A stretch of DNA of 64,000 bases. It comes from Sphingomonadaceae bacterium (GTDB taxonomy: Bacteria; Pseudomonadota; Alphaproteobacteria; Sphingomonadales; Sphingomonadaceae). Position 1 is the first letter of the stretch; every line of letters starts with the position of its first letter. Location of the stretch: the NCBI GenBank assembly GCA_025056155.1, contig JANWWL010000004.1, positions 186,001 through 250,000 on the forward strand, in the 5' to 3' direction. The notes under the pieces were generated by a model. It was not told the origin of the DNA, made no database searches, and saw nothing but the letters and a program-made list of their open reading frames with translations. Both the position numbers and the translations under genes were made by a program. Of this stretch, positions 16,839 through 25,542 are shown in pieces.

Positions 16839-16868
16839 TTGCCGGCCCTCGGGAGGCCTGTCTAGGGG
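16839..16868 (+). promoter_or_regulatory. Candidate promoter of tpiA-trp operon
   Basis: TTGCCG (16839-16844), an 18-bp spacer and TAGGGG (16863-16868) precede tpiA by about 50 bp. The hexamers fit the recurring form, but the spacer is one base longer. Confidence 0.3.
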
Positions 16869-16917
16869 CCTGCCCGCCGCGGCCTGAACGGCACTGGAAC
16901 CAGGGATCCCATCACCC

Positions 16918-17622
16918 GTGCAGCTGATCGCCGGTAACTGGAAGATGAACGGGCTCAAGCGCCACCTGGCCGAACTCGAGGCGCTGCTTGCGGCACCCGC
17001 GCCGCCGGCCCGGCTGGTCGTGTGTCCGCCGGCCACGCTGCTTGCCGCCTTCGCCGAGCGCGCTGCCGGCAGCGCCGTGGCGATCGGCGCCCAGGATTGC
17101 CACCCCGAACCCGCCGGCGCCTTCACGGGCGACCTTTCGGCCGAAATGCTGGCGGATGCCGGGGCGCGCTATGTGATCGTGGGCCACTCCGAACGGCGCA
17201 TGGGCCATCACGAGACGGATGCGCTCGTCCAGGCCAAGGCGCGCGCCGCCCAGCGGGCGGGCTTGGCGCCCATCGTCTGCGTGGGCGAATCTCTGGCCGA
17301 GCGGGAGGCGGGCCGGACGTTGGCCGTGGTGCTGGCCCAGCTCGCCGCCTCGCTCCCGGCGGACGGGCCCCGCATCGTGGCCTACGAGCCCGTGTGGGCC
17401 ATCGGCTCGGGCCGCACGCCGTCGCCCGCCGAGATCGAAGAGGTCCACGCGGCGATCGTCGCCCGGGTGGGGCCCCATGTCCCCGTGCTGTACGGCGGGT
17501 CGGTCAACCCGCGGAACGCCGGGCCGATCCTGGCCCTGCCGTCGGTGGGTGGGGCGCTTGTGGGCGGTGCCAGCCTCGAGGCCCGCTCGTTCCTCGCCGT
17601 CGCCGCTGCCGCCAGGCCATGA
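16918..17622 (+). CDS. tpiA: Triosephosphate isomerase
   Basis: A 234-residue TIM barrel interconverting dihydroxyacetone phosphate and glyceraldehyde 3-phosphate. Catalytic residues are in place: K9 (AGNWKMNG), H90 (VIVGHSERR) and E157 (AYEPVWAIG), with the phosphate loop [10 protein letters not shown]. It is somewhat shorter than the usual 250 residues. The GTG start has CAGGGA nearby. The stop overlaps trpG (ATGA). In many relatives tpiA is next to secG-pyrG, and here those genes lie about 11 kb further on. Confidence 0.96.
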   Translation: MQLIAGNWKMNGLKRHLAELEALLAAPAPPARLVVCPPATLLAAFAERAAGSAVAIGAQDCHPEPAGAFTGDLSAEMLADAGARYVIVGHSERRMGHHETDALVQAKARAAQRAGLAPIVCVGESLAEREAGRTLAVVLAQLAASLPADGPRIVAYEPVWAIGSGRTPSPAEIEEVHAAIVARVGPHVPVLYGGSVNPRNAGPILALPSVGGALVGGASLEARSFLAVAAAARP

Positions 17623-18242
17623 TCCTCGTCCTCGACAACTACGACAGCTTCACCTTCAACCTCGTCCACTACCTCCTCGAACTCGGGACGGAGGTCGAGG
17701 TGGTCCGCAACGACGCGCTGAGCGCCGAGGACGCCTTCGCCCGCGCGCCCCAGGCCCTGGTGATTTCGCCGGGGCCCTGCACGCCCACCGAGGCCGGCAT
17801 CTCCCTGGCGCTGGTCGAGGGTGCCGCCGAACGCGGCGTGCCGCTGCTCGGCGTGTGCTTGGGGCACCAGGCGCTGGCCCAGGCCCTGGGCGGGCGGATC
17901 GTGCGCGCGCCGCGCCTGATGCACGGGAAGACCTCGGCCATCCATCATCACGGCCGGGGCCTGTTCCGGGGCATCCCTTCGCCCTTTCGGGCCACCCGCT
18001 ACCACAGCCTGGTGGCCGAGCCCGCCACCTTGCCCGCCGTGCTGGACATCACCGCCTGGGCGGACGACGGCACGATCATGGGCCTGGCCCACCGCGACCG
18101 GCCGCTGTTCGGGGTCCAGTTCCATCCCGAATCCATCGCGACCGAGCACGGCCACCGGCTGCTCGCCAACTTCCTCGACTTGGCCGGCGTGCCCCACCGC
18201 CCGGTGGAGGAGGTGGCCCCGCTGGGCGTCGACCTGGCGTGA
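17619..18242 (+). CDS. trpG: Anthranilate/aminodeoxychorismate synthase glutaminase
   Basis: A 207-residue class I glutamine amidotransferase that delivers ammonia to TrpE (and possibly PabB). It has [11 protein letters not shown], the oxyanion loop VISPGPCTP, nucleophile C80 in LLGVCLGHQ, and the H-x-E part of the triad in [15 protein letters not shown]. It is translationally coupled to tpiA upstream and trpD downstream. The TrpE partner is encoded 9.9 kb away in this window, not next to it. Confidence 0.95.
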   Translation: MILVLDNYDSFTFNLVHYLLELGTEVEVVRNDALSAEDAFARAPQALVISPGPCTPTEAGISLALVEGAAERGVPLLGVCLGHQALAQALGGRIVRAPRLMHGKTSAIHHHGRGLFRGIPSPFRATRYHSLVAEPATLPAVLDITAWADDGTIMGLAHRDRPLFGVQFHPESIATEHGHRLLANFLDLAGVPHRPVEEVAPLGVDLA

Positions 18243-19243
18243 GGGTGGTGCTGCCCGATCCGGCCCGGCCCCTGTCGGCCGAGGAGGCCGAGCAGGCGGT
18301 GGGGGCGGCGTTGGATGGGCGAGTGCACGATGCCGAGCTTGCGGCCTTCCTGGCGGGGTTGTCGGAGCGTGGCGAGACGGCCGCCGAAATCGCGGGGGCG
18401 GCCAAGGCGCTGCGGGCCCGGATGACGCCGGTGACGGCGCCGCCCGGTGCGATCGACGTTTGCGGCACGGGTGGGGACGGCGCGCACGGGCTCAACGTCT
18501 CGACCGCGGTCGCCTTCGTGGTGGCCGGGGCCGGCGTGCCCGTGGCCAAGCACGGCAACCGGGCCGCCTCGTCGCGGTCGGGAGCGGCCGACGTGCTCGA
18601 AGCACTGGGCGCCGACCTGACCCTGCCCCCCGACCGGCTCGAGGTGGCGCTCCACGAGCTGGGGGTGGCCTTCCTCTTCGCGCCCCGTCATCACCCCGCC
18701 CTGGGCCGGATCGCACCCGTCCGCCGCGCGCTCGGTCGGCGGACCCTGTTCAACCTGGTGGGCCCGCTGGCCAATCCCGCCCGGGTGCAGCGTCAGCTCG
18801 TGGGCGTGTTCCACGCGGGCTGGCTTGCCCCCATGGCCGAAGCGGGTCGGATGCTCGGGGTGCGGGCGCTACTGGTCGTCCACGGCGCCGGGCTCGACGA
18901 ACTTGCCGTTCACGCTCCTTCGACGCTCGTGTGGGCAGGCCGGGAGGGCCTGGGGCCGCTCGAGACGCTCGACGCCCGGCCCCTAGGCCTCGGGCCCCAT
19001 CCGCTGGCCGCGCTGCGGGGCGGGGACGCGGCGCACAACGCCCGGCAGCTCGAAGCGCTTCTGGCGCAGCCTCGGGATCCGGCGCTGGCGGCCTACCGGG
19101 ACATCGTGCTCCTCAACGCCGCAGGTGCGCTGATGGTGGCCGGGGCGGCCGCCGACTGGGCGGAGGGAGTGGCGCGAGCGCGGGCCAGCCTCGACGACGG
19201 GGCCGCTCGCGACTGCCTCGCACGCTTCCTCGCCTTCCGCTAG
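18239..19243 (+). CDS. trpD: Anthranilate phosphoribosyltransferase
   Basis: A 334-residue enzyme coupling anthranilate to PRPP, the second step of tryptophan synthesis. It has the glycine loop [38 protein letters not shown], and [22 protein letters not shown]. The GTG start overlaps the trpG stop by four bases (GTGA). The frame is open far upstream, but that segment lies under trpG and tpiA. Confidence 0.96.
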   Translation: MRVVLPDPARPLSAEEAEQAVGAALDGRVHDAELAAFLAGLSERGETAAEIAGAAKALRARMTPVTAPPGAIDVCGTGGDGAHGLNVSTAVAFVVAGAGVPVAKHGNRAASSRSGAADVLEALGADLTLPPDRLEVALHELGVAFLFAPRHHPALGRIAPVRRALGRRTLFNLVGPLANPARVQRQLVGVFHAGWLAPMAEAGRMLGVRALLVVHGAGLDELAVHAPSTLVWAGREGLGPLETLDARPLGLGPHPLAALRGGDAAHNARQLEALLAQPRDPALAAYRDIVLLNAAGALMVAGAAADWAEGVARARASLDDGAARDCLARFLAFR

Positions 19244-19255
19244 GAGCGCCGCACC

Positions 19256-20050
19256 ATGGCCGGCGACCGGCTTCAGCCCATCCTGCAGCGCAAGCGCGAC
19301 CACGTGGCCGCGCGCCGCATCGTCCGCCCGCCGGAAAGCCTGGACCCCAGCGCGGCCCCGCCGCCCCGGGGCTTCACCCGCGCCATCGCCCAGGCCATCG
19401 CCGCCGGCCGCACGGCCCTGGTGGCCGAACTCAAGAAGGCGAGTCCCAGCCAAGGGCTGATCCGGCCGGATTTCGACGTGGCGGCTCTGGCGGCCGCCTA
19501 TGCCGCCGGCGGAGCCACGTGCCTGTCGGTGTTGACGGACGAACCCTTCTTCCAGGGCGCCGACCGCAACCTCGAGCTGGCCCGCACCGCCGCGCCGCTT
19601 CCCGTCCTGCGCAAGGACTTCATCGTCGACCCCTACCAGGTCGTGGAATCGCGCGTGCTGGGGGCGGACGCCATTCTGCTGATCGCCGCCGCCCTCGATC
19701 CGGGCCTCATGGCCGACCTTGCCGGGCAAGCCCAGGCCCTGGGGCTCGACGTGCTGGTCGAAGTGCACAACGAGGCCGAGCTGGAAACGGCGCTCACCCT
19801 CGGGGTGACGCTCGTCGGGATCAACAACCGCGACCTCAAGACCATGGCGGTCGACCTGTCCACGAGCGAGCGTCTTGCCCGGCTGGTGCCACCGGACCGG
19901 ATCGTGGTGGCCGAAAGCGGCATCCGCGGACCAGGCGAAGTCGCCCGGCTGCGGGCGGCCGGCATCCGCGCCGTCCTGGTGGGCGAAAGCCTGATGCGGG
20001 CGGACGACGTGACCGCCGCCACGCGCGCGCTGTTCGAGGAACCCTCGTGA
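19256..20050 (+). CDS. trpC: Indole-3-glycerol phosphate synthase
   Basis: A 264-residue TIM barrel that cyclises CdRP to indole-3-glycerol phosphate. Hallmarks are LVAELKKASPSQGLIRPDFD (catalytic Glu and Lys), CLSVLTDEPFFQG, VLRKDFIVDPYQV and GINNRDLKTM. No trpF domain is fused. The ATG is 12 bp after trpD with TAGGAGCG upstream, and the stop overlaps moaC. Confidence 0.96.
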   Translation: MAGDRLQPILQRKRDHVAARRIVRPPESLDPSAAPPPRGFTRAIAQAIAAGRTALVAELKKASPSQGLIRPDFDVAALAAAYAAGGATCLSVLTDEPFFQGADRNLELARTAAPLPVLRKDFIVDPYQVVESRVLGADAILLIAAALDPGLMADLAGQAQALGLDVLVEVHNEAELETALTLGVTLVGINNRDLKTMAVDLSTSERLARLVPPDRIVVAESGIRGPGEVARLRAAGIRAVLVGESLMRADDVTAATRALFEEPS

Positions 20051-20517
20051 GCGGGCTTTCCCACCTCGACCCCACCGGCGCCGCCCGAATGGTGGACGTG
20101 GGCGACAAGCCCGAAACCCGGCGGCTGGCGGTCGCCCAGGGCCGAATCCACATGAACGCCACCGCCCGCACGGCGATCCTGGACGCCAACCTCGCCAAGG
20201 GTGACGCGCTGGCCGTCGCTCGGGTCGCCGGCATCATGGCGGCCAAGCGCACGGCCGAGTTGGTGCCGCTGTGCCATCCGCTGCCGCTCACGCGCGTGGG
20301 GCTGCACCTGGAGCCCGACGACCAGGGCATCTGCGTCCGCGCCGAGGTCGAGACGGTGGGCCGGACGGGGGTGGAGATGGAAGCGCTCACGGCCGTGACG
20401 GTCGCGCTCCTTACCCTTTACGACATGGCCAAGGCCCTGGATCGCGCGATGCGGATCGACGACGTGCACCTCGTCGAGAAGCGGGGAGGGCGGAGCGGGG
20501 ACTTCGTTGCCGGCTGA
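20047..20517 (+). CDS. moaC: Cyclic pyranopterin monophosphate synthase
   Basis: A 156-residue MoaC, which converts 3',8-cyclo-GTP to cyclic pyranopterin monophosphate in molybdenum cofactor synthesis. It opens LSHLDPTGAARMVDVGDKPET and contains IMAAKRTAELVPLCHPLPL, GRTGVEMEALTAVTVALLTLYDM and KALDRAMRIDDVHLVEKRGG. The GTG start overlaps trpC. moaA is not in this window. The trp-moaC-moeA linkage is a known alphaproteobacterial arrangement. Confidence 0.96.
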   Translation: MSGLSHLDPTGAARMVDVGDKPETRRLAVAQGRIHMNATARTAILDANLAKGDALAVARVAGIMAAKRTAELVPLCHPLPLTRVGLHLEPDDQGICVRAEVETVGRTGVEMEALTAVTVALLTLYDMAKALDRAMRIDDVHLVEKRGGRSGDFVAG

Positions 20518-21730
20518 CCTCCTGCCGCTCGAGGAGGCCCAAGCGCGCCTGCTGGAACTGGCCGGCCCCTTGCCCCTCGAGGAGGTGCCCCTGGCCCAGG
20601 CCGCTGGGCGTTGGCTCGCCCGCGACGTGGACGCCCGGCTGACCCACCCCCCCGCCGACACGAGCGCCATGGACGGCTGGGCGGTCCGCTTCGCCGATCT
20701 GCCCGGCCCGCTTAAGGTGGTGGGCATGGCGGCCGCCGGGCATCCCTTCCCCGGGCCGGTGGCCCCCGGCCAGGCCGTGCGCATCTTCACGGGCGCCCCC
20801 CTGCCGGCAGGAGCCGACACCGTCGCCGTCCAGGAGGAGATGGCCGAAGAGGGGGGCTGCGTGCGCTTGATGGGTGAAGGGCCGGGCGCGCCCGGGGCCA
20901 ACGTGCGCCCGCGAGGACTCGACGTGCGCCAGGGCGCGGTGGTGGGCCGGGCGGGCGAACGGCTGACCCCGAGGCACTTGGGGCTGTTGGCCGCCGCCGG
21001 GTTGGACCGCGTGCCGGTACGCCGCCGGCCGCGCGTCGTGTGGCTTGCGACGGGCGACGAACTGGTGCCCCCCGGTGTGGAGCCCGGCCCGGGGCGCATC
21101 GTCTCCTCGAACGGGGTGATGGTGGCGGCCCAGCTCGCCGCCGCCGGGGCCCACGTGGAGGATCGCGGCATCCTGCCCGACGATCGCGAGGCCATCGCCG
21201 CCGCACTTGCTGAGGCGGCCCGCGACGCCGACGTGATCCTCACGTCCGGCGGGGCCTCGGTGGGCGAACACGACCTCGTCCGCCCGGTCCTGGGCGATCT
21301 GGGGGCCGAGATCGAATTCTGGCGTCTGGCCATCCGGCCCGGCAAGCCGATCCTGGCCGGTCGCCTGGGCTCGGCCGTGGTGGTGGGCCTGCCGGGCAAT
21401 CCCGTGGCGGCCTTCGTGGGCACCCTGCTTCTCGCCGCGCCCTTCGTCCGGCACCTGGCGGGTGACCCGGATCCTTGGCCGCGCCCGGATTGGTGGCCGG
21501 CGGCCGTCGACCTGCCGGCCGGTGGGCCGCGGCGCGACTTCCAGCGGGCTCGGCTCGAGCGGACGGATGCCGGCTGGCGCGTGCGCCCCTTCCCCGTCCA
21601 GGACAGTTCCATGCTGTCGGTGCTGGCTAAGTCCGATGCGCTGCTCGTGCGGCCCGAGCGGGCGCCGCCGGTGCGGGCGGGGGAGGCGGTGCCGGTGCTG
21701 CGCCTGGACGGTGTGGTGCCGGGCGGTTGA
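20507..21730 (+). CDS. moeA: Molybdopterin molybdotransferase
   Basis: A 407-residue MoeA, which inserts molybdate into adenylated molybdopterin. It has [26 protein letters not shown], the MoCF-binding domain with [23 protein letters not shown] and [15 protein letters not shown] start at 20507 overlaps moaC by 11 bases. The stop at 21730 lies inside the -35 box of the lexA promoter. Confidence 0.94.
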   Translation: MPADLLPLEEAQARLLELAGPLPLEEVPLAQAAGRWLARDVDARLTHPPADTSAMDGWAVRFADLPGPLKVVGMAAAGHPFPGPVAPGQAVRIFTGAPLPAGADTVAVQEEMAEEGGCVRLMGEGPGAPGANVRPRGLDVRQGAVVGRAGERLTPRHLGLLAAAGLDRVPVRRRPRVVWLATGDELVPPGVEPGPGRIVSSNGVMVAAQLAAAGAHVEDRGILPDDREAIAAALAEAARDADVILTSGGASVGEHDLVRPVLGDLGAEIEFWRLAIRPGKPILAGRLGSAVVVGLPGNPVAAFVGTLLLAAPFVRHLAGDPDPWPRPDWWPAAVDLPAGGPRRDFQRARLERTDAGWRVRPFPVQDSSMLSVLAKSDALLVRPERAPPVRAGEAVPVLRLDGVVPGG

Positions 21731-21755
21731 CATCGCCTCTTCGTTCACGTAGCGT
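21727..21755 (+). promoter_or_regulatory. lexA promoter
   Basis: A perfect -35 TTGACA (21727-21732), a 17-bp spacer and TAGCGT (21750-21755). The -10 box is overlapped by the SOS operator, so LexA binding would block polymerase directly. Confidence 0.65.
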
Positions 21756-21768
21756 TCACGAAAGGTTC
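21743..21768 (+). promoter_or_regulatory. Triple GTTC LexA operator (SOS box)
   Basis: GTTC occurs at 21743, 21754 and 21765, each separated by seven bases, giving two overlapping GTTC-N7-GTTC boxes. This direct-repeat form is the established LexA box of alphaproteobacteria. It overlaps the -10 element, 16 bp before the lexA start, as expected for autorepression. Confidence 0.82.
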
Positions 21769-21783
21769 CTGGATCCGGGCCCG

Positions 21784-22455
21784 ATGCTCACGGCCAAGCA
21801 GCGCGCGCTCCTGCTGTTCATCGACCGTCGCCTGCGGGAGGTGGGCGTGCCGCCGTCGTTCGAGGAGATGCGCGAGGCGCTGGGCCTGCGGTCGAAGTCC
21901 GGCGTTCACCGCCTGGTCGAAGCGCTCGTCGAGCGCGGGTTCCTGCGCCGCTTGCCCCACCGCGCCCGCGCGCTCGAAGTGCTGCGCCGGCCGGGCGAGC
22001 CGGCGGGGATGGCGTCGCCGGCCGAGGTCGTCTCCCTCGGCGCCCGCCGGGCTCGAGGTGGGGTTCGGGCCGCGCGGGCCGTGGTGGTGCCGTTCGTCGG
22101 CCGCATTGCGGCGGGACGGCCGCTCGAGGCGGTCGAGGACCGGGAGACGCTGGAAGTGCCGGCCTTCCTGCTGGGGCCCGGGGAGCATTTCGCCCTGCAG
22201 GTCGTGGGCGATTCGATGGTGGAAGCGGGGATCCTCGACGGGGATTTCGCGCTCGTTCGCCGCACCGAGGAGGCGCGCCCCGGCGACATCGTCGTGGCCT
22301 TGATCGACGGCTGTGAGACGACGCTCAAGTACTTCCATCGCGAGCGCGGCATGATCCGGCTCGATCCCGCGAACCCCGCCTACGCGCCCCAGCTCTACCT
22401 GCCCTCGCGGGTGCGAATCCAGGGACGGCTGGCGGGCCTCCTGCGCCGATACTGA
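21784..22455 (+). CDS. lexA: LexA SOS repressor
   Basis: A 223-residue repressor-protease. The N-terminal winged helix (about 1-65; [42 protein letters not shown]) binds the SOS box. The C-terminal S24 domain has the self-cleavage site A110-G111 (GRIAAGRP), nucleophile S144 ([10 protein letters not shown]) and general base K182 (ETTLKYF). RecA-stimulated cleavage would derepress the regulon and lexA itself. The ATG at 21784 gives the canonical N-terminus. Confidence 0.96.
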   Translation: MLTAKQRALLLFIDRRLREVGVPPSFEEMREALGLRSKSGVHRLVEALVERGFLRRLPHRARALEVLRRPGEPAGMASPAEVVSLGARRARGGVRAARAVVVPFVGRIAAGRPLEAVEDRETLEVPAFLLGPGEHFALQVVGDSMVEAGILDGDFALVRRTEEARPGDIVVALIDGCETTLKYFHRERGMIRLDPANPAYAPQLYLPSRVRIQGRLAGLLRRY

Positions 22456-22487
22456 CCGGGCCGCGTCGGAACGGCCGCCCGGAGCCC

Positions 22488-24122
22488 TCAGGCGGCGGCC
22501 AGCAGCCGCTCGGCCTGGGCCTGGGCCTCGGGCGTGATGGCCGAGCCCGAGAGCATGCGGGCAATCTCGTCGGTTCGGCCGCGCCGATCCAGCCGCTCGA
22601 CGACGGTGCGCCCATCGTGCCGGGCCACGCGGAAGTGGGTGGTGCCGGCTGCGGCCACCTGGGGGCTGTGGGTCACCACCAGCACCTGGGCGCTCCGGGC
22701 CACGCGGGCCAGCCGCTCGCCGATGGCGCTCGCGGTGGCTCCGCCCACGCCGCGGTCGATCTCGTCGAAGACGAGGGTGCCGGCTGGACCCGTGGCGGCC
22801 AGGGCCACCTTGAGCGCCAGCAGCACGCGGGCAAGCTCGCCCCCCGAGGCGATGCGGGCCAAAGGGCCGAACGGAGCGCCCGGGGTGGTGGCGATCTCGA
22901 ACGCGACCCTCGAAGCGCCGGACGGGCCCGGCGGGGCGGGCGCCACGCCCACGCGCAGCCGCACGCCGTCCAGGCGCAGCGCCGGGAGCTCCGCGGCCAC
23001 CGCCGCTTCCAGCCGGGCCGCCGCCTGAGCGCGCGCGGCCGCCAGGCGGGCGCATTCCGCGGCATGGCGGTCGCTCAGGTCCTGCACTCGTCGCTCGGCC
23101 GCGGCCAGGGCGTCCTCGGACGCGGCGGCCGCCGCCAGGCGCGCTGCGAGTCGGCGGGCCAGCTCGGGCAGCTCGTCCGGGCTCACCCGATGCTTGCGCG
23201 CCAGCGCCCGCAGCTCGAACAGCCGGGTTTCGGCCGCCTCGACATCCTCGGCCGTCACGACCCGCCGGGCGCGGACTTCCCCCAGTCGGTCGGCCAGCGC
23301 CTCGCCCTCGGCCAGCATGCGGTCGATGGCGAGCAGCGCTTGGGCGATGGCGGGGTCGCCGGGTCCCAGCCGCTCCAGCCGCCGGGCGGTCTGGCGCAAG
23401 CGGGCAAGCACGCCGTCGGCGCCGTGCACCAGTTCGGCCGCCTGGTCCAACGCCTCGGCCAGGCGGGCGCTCTTCGCCGCCTGGCGGCGTCGGTCGGCAA
23501 GCTCCGCTTCCTCGCCTTCGCGCGGGGCGAGCCGGGCGAGTTCGTCCGCTGCATGGCGCAGCCAATCCCGCTCGGCGCGCTCGGCCGCCACGCGTTCCTG
23601 AAGACGCGCAAGTTCCGCCTCGGCCCCTTGGAGTTCGGCCCAAAGCCGCGCCACGGGGCCCGCGTCGAGGCCCGCATAGGCATCCAGCAGGGCGAGATGC
23701 CCCCGCGAGGCGAGAAGCCCTCGTTCGTCGCCCTGGCCGTGCACTTCGACCAGCAGATCCCCCAACTCGCGCAAGAGGCCGGCCGAGACGGGCGAATCGT
23801 TCACGAAGGCCCGGCTGCCCCCGTCGGCGCGCACGACCCGGCGCAGCTGCAGGGGCCCGTCGGCCGCCAGCCCCTGTTCGGCGAGGAACGCCCGGGCCGG
23901 GTGGTCGCCCGGGAGCTCGAAGGTGGCGGCCACGCTGGCCTGCGGCGCGCCGGAGCGCACCAGGCGGGCCTCCGCGCGGTCGCCCAGCACCAGACCCAGG
24001 CCGCCCAACAGGATCGACTTGCCGGCCCCCGTCTCCCCGGTCAGGACGTTGAGGCCAGGCTCGAGGTCAAGCGACAGCCGGTCGATGAGGACGAGGTCGC
24101 GGATCGCGAGATGGGCCAGCAC
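22488..24122 (-). CDS. recN: DNA repair protein RecN
   Basis: A 544-residue SMC-like ATPase for double-strand break repair. It has Walker A GETGAGKSI (K35), a long central coiled coil rich in Ala, Arg and Glu, the signature region IASGGELARVLLALK and Walker B LVFDEIDRGVGG, ending in ARMLSG. The GTG at 24122 begins two bases after the bamD stop codon, so recN belongs to the bamD transcript. I see no SOS box of its own. The bamD-recN linkage is conserved in alphaproteobacteria, where ligA often follows; here lexA is convergent instead. Confidence 0.95.
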   Translation of the reverse strand: MLAHLAIRDLVLIDRLSLDLEPGLNVLTGETGAGKSILLGGLGLVLGDRAEARLVRSGAPQASVAATFELPGDHPARAFLAEQGLAADGPLQLRRVVRADGGSRAFVNDSPVSAGLLRELGDLLVEVHGQGDERGLLASRGHLALLDAYAGLDAGPVARLWAELQGAEAELARLQERVAAERAERDWLRHAADELARLAPREGEEAELADRRRQAAKSARLAEALDQAAELVHGADGVLARLRQTARRLERLGPGDPAIAQALLAIDRMLAEGEALADRLGEVRARRVVTAEDVEAAETRLFELRALARKHRVSPDELPELARRLAARLAAAAASEDALAAAERRVQDLSDRHAAECARLAAARAQAAARLEAAVAAELPALRLDGVRLRVGVAPAPPGPSGASRVAFEIATTPGAPFGPLARIASGGELARVLLALKVALAATGPAGTLVFDEIDRGVGGATASAIGERLARVARSAQVLVVTHSPQVAAAGTTHFRVARHDGRTVVERLDRRGRTDEIARMLSGSAITPEAQAQAERLLAAA

Positions 24123-24123
24123 C

Positions 24124-24954
24124 TCAGCCCGGGCGGTCGCCCGACCCGCCGGGCGTGGTCGGCGCCTGCCAGACCACGCGGTGCCGGTGGAGGAGATCGT
24201 ACGCGCGCTGATACCAGGGCGAGCCTGGATAGTTGGTCCCCAGCACGGCGGCGGCGCGGACCGCCTCGCGCGGGATGCCCATGGCCAGGTGGGCCTCGAC
24301 CAACCGGTAGAGCGCCTCCTGCACTTGGAGCGTCGTCTGATATTCTTCCACCACCTTGCGGAAGCGGCGCATCGCCGCCAGCCACAGCCGCTGCGCCGCA
24401 TAGAAGCGACCGATGGCCATCTCCTTGCCGGCCAGCTGGTCGGAGATCAGGTCGAGCTTGAGGCGGGCGTCGGCGGCGTAGGGAGAGGTGGGATAGCGGC
24501 GGACGAGCTCGTTGAAGGCGTCGCGGGCCGAGACGGTCGCACTCTGGTCGCGGGAGACGTCGGCGATCTGTTCGTAATAGCTCATGCCGATGATGTAATG
24601 GGCGTAGGGAGCATCCCGGTTGCCCGGATGGAGTGACAGGAAGCGCTGGGCCGACTGGATGGCCTGCGTGTAATCACGCGCGGCGTAGTGAGAAAACGCC
24701 GACATCAGCTGGGCACGCCGCGCCCATACCGAATAGGGATGCTGGCGCTCGACTTCGTCGAACAGGCCTGCGGCGGTCTTGTATTGCCGCTTGCGCAACG
24801 TGTCCTGGGCCAGCGTGTAAAGCGTCTCGGCGTCGCGGGCCACATAGGCCGCATCCCGCTTCGCCCCGCGTTCCGCGCGGTTGCGCGCACAACCCCCCGC
24901 CAGCGCGAGGGCCACCACCAGCGCCAGCGCCAGGCCCCTCCTGATGGCGGACAT
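24124..24954 (-). CDS. bamD: Outer membrane assembly lipoprotein BamD
   Basis: A 276-residue lipoprotein (lipobox LAGGC, C22) with five TPR-like helical repeats: YTLAQDTLRKRQYKTAAGLFDEVERQHPYS, AHYIIGMSYYEQIADVSRDQSAT, AFNELVRRYPTSPYAADA and so on. It is an essential component of the BAM complex with BamA, which is encoded at 45.8 kb. The ATG lies seven bases after a TAGAAC -10 box, so the mRNA may be leaderless. lpxC and ftsZ, frequent upstream neighbours in relatives, are absent. Confidence 0.95.
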   Translation of the reverse strand: MSAIRRGLALALVVALALAGGCARNRAERGAKRDAAYVARDAETLYTLAQDTLRKRQYKTAAGLFDEVERQHPYSVWARRAQLMSAFSHYAARDYTQAIQSAQRFLSLHPGNRDAPYAHYIIGMSYYEQIADVSRDQSATVSARDAFNELVRRYPTSPYAADARLKLDLISDQLAGKEMAIGRFYAAQRLWLAAMRRFRKVVEEYQTTLQVQEALYRLVEAHLAMGIPREAVRAAAVLGTNYPGSPWYQRAYDLLHRHRVVWQAPTTPGGSGDRPG

Positions 24955-24961
24955 GGGCGAG

Positions 24962-24990
24962 GTTCTACCGGGCGAACCGGCGGGTCACAA
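24962..24990 (-). promoter_or_regulatory. Promoter of bamD-recN, leaderless candidate
   Basis: On the minus strand TTGTGA (24990-24985), a 17-bp spacer and TAGAAC (24967-24962), with seven bases to the ATG. It lies inside the 3' end of the preceding 2H-phosphoesterase-like gene. Confidence 0.5.
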
Positions 24991-25501
24991 GCAACAGCCA
25001 GCCCCCCCGTGGCTCGAGCTGCCAGAGGGTGAGGCCTTCCGCGACGGCGCCCTCGGGCCGAGGCCAGCGCGCGGAGAGCGCCCCCAGGACGACGGGGCGG
25101 GCGTCCAGGTCGAGGTGGTTCGCCAGCGTGACGTGGGGGCGGTAGGGGCCCCGGTCGGCGGCGCCAAGCAGCAGGGCCATCCGTTCGGCCAGCCGGGCGT
25201 GCAGGTCCATCAGGTCTTCCGAAGTGACGGGGAGCACGATTGCCCCACCCCAGGCGCGCGGGGGCAAGAGCTGGAACGGAAAGGGCGGCGTGCGCACGGC
25301 CTCTTGGGCGATGGCGTCGGTCACCTCGTCCAACGCGGGCCCCGGCAGCTGGCGAAACAGGGTGAGGTGGGCCGGCACCCGGTTGCGCGCAGGCGGATAG
25401 TAGCGCCGTCGAAGGGCCTCCAAGCGCTCCTGCAGGCGGGCCGGCAGCCGCAGAGTCAGGACGACCGCGCCGGGCGATGCTTGCCTAGCCAAGGCGCCCA
25501 C
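24965..25501 (-). CDS. 2'-5' RNA ligase / 2H phosphoesterase family protein
   Basis: A 178-residue protein with the two H-x-T/S-x signatures of the 2H phosphoesterase superfamily: HLTLF near residue 45 and HVTLAN near residue 123, in the order and spacing of LigT/ThpR proteins. These act on cyclic phosphates or 2'-5' phosphodiester bonds in RNA. The biological substrate is not predictable. The GTG start at 25501 is uncertain, and a TTG three codons further in is possible. It ends 11 bp before bamD. Confidence 0.78.
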   Translation of the reverse strand: MGALARQASPGAVVLTLRLPARLQERLEALRRRYYPPARNRVPAHLTLFRQLPGPALDEVTDAIAQEAVRTPPFPFQLLPPRAWGGAIVLPVTSEDLMDLHARLAERMALLLGAADRGPYRPHVTLANHLDLDARPVVLGALSARWPRPEGAVAEGLTLWQLEPRGGWLLLVTRRFAR

Positions 25502-25542
25502 CCGCGGCTAGACGCGGCGGCCGTCGCGTGGGAAGCCAGGGT

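Noticed and set aside
22456-24122. SOS box in front of recN
   Set aside because: RecN is often SOS-controlled, but no GTTC-N7-GTTC lies upstream of recN or bamD on the coding strand; the only clear box belongs to lexA.
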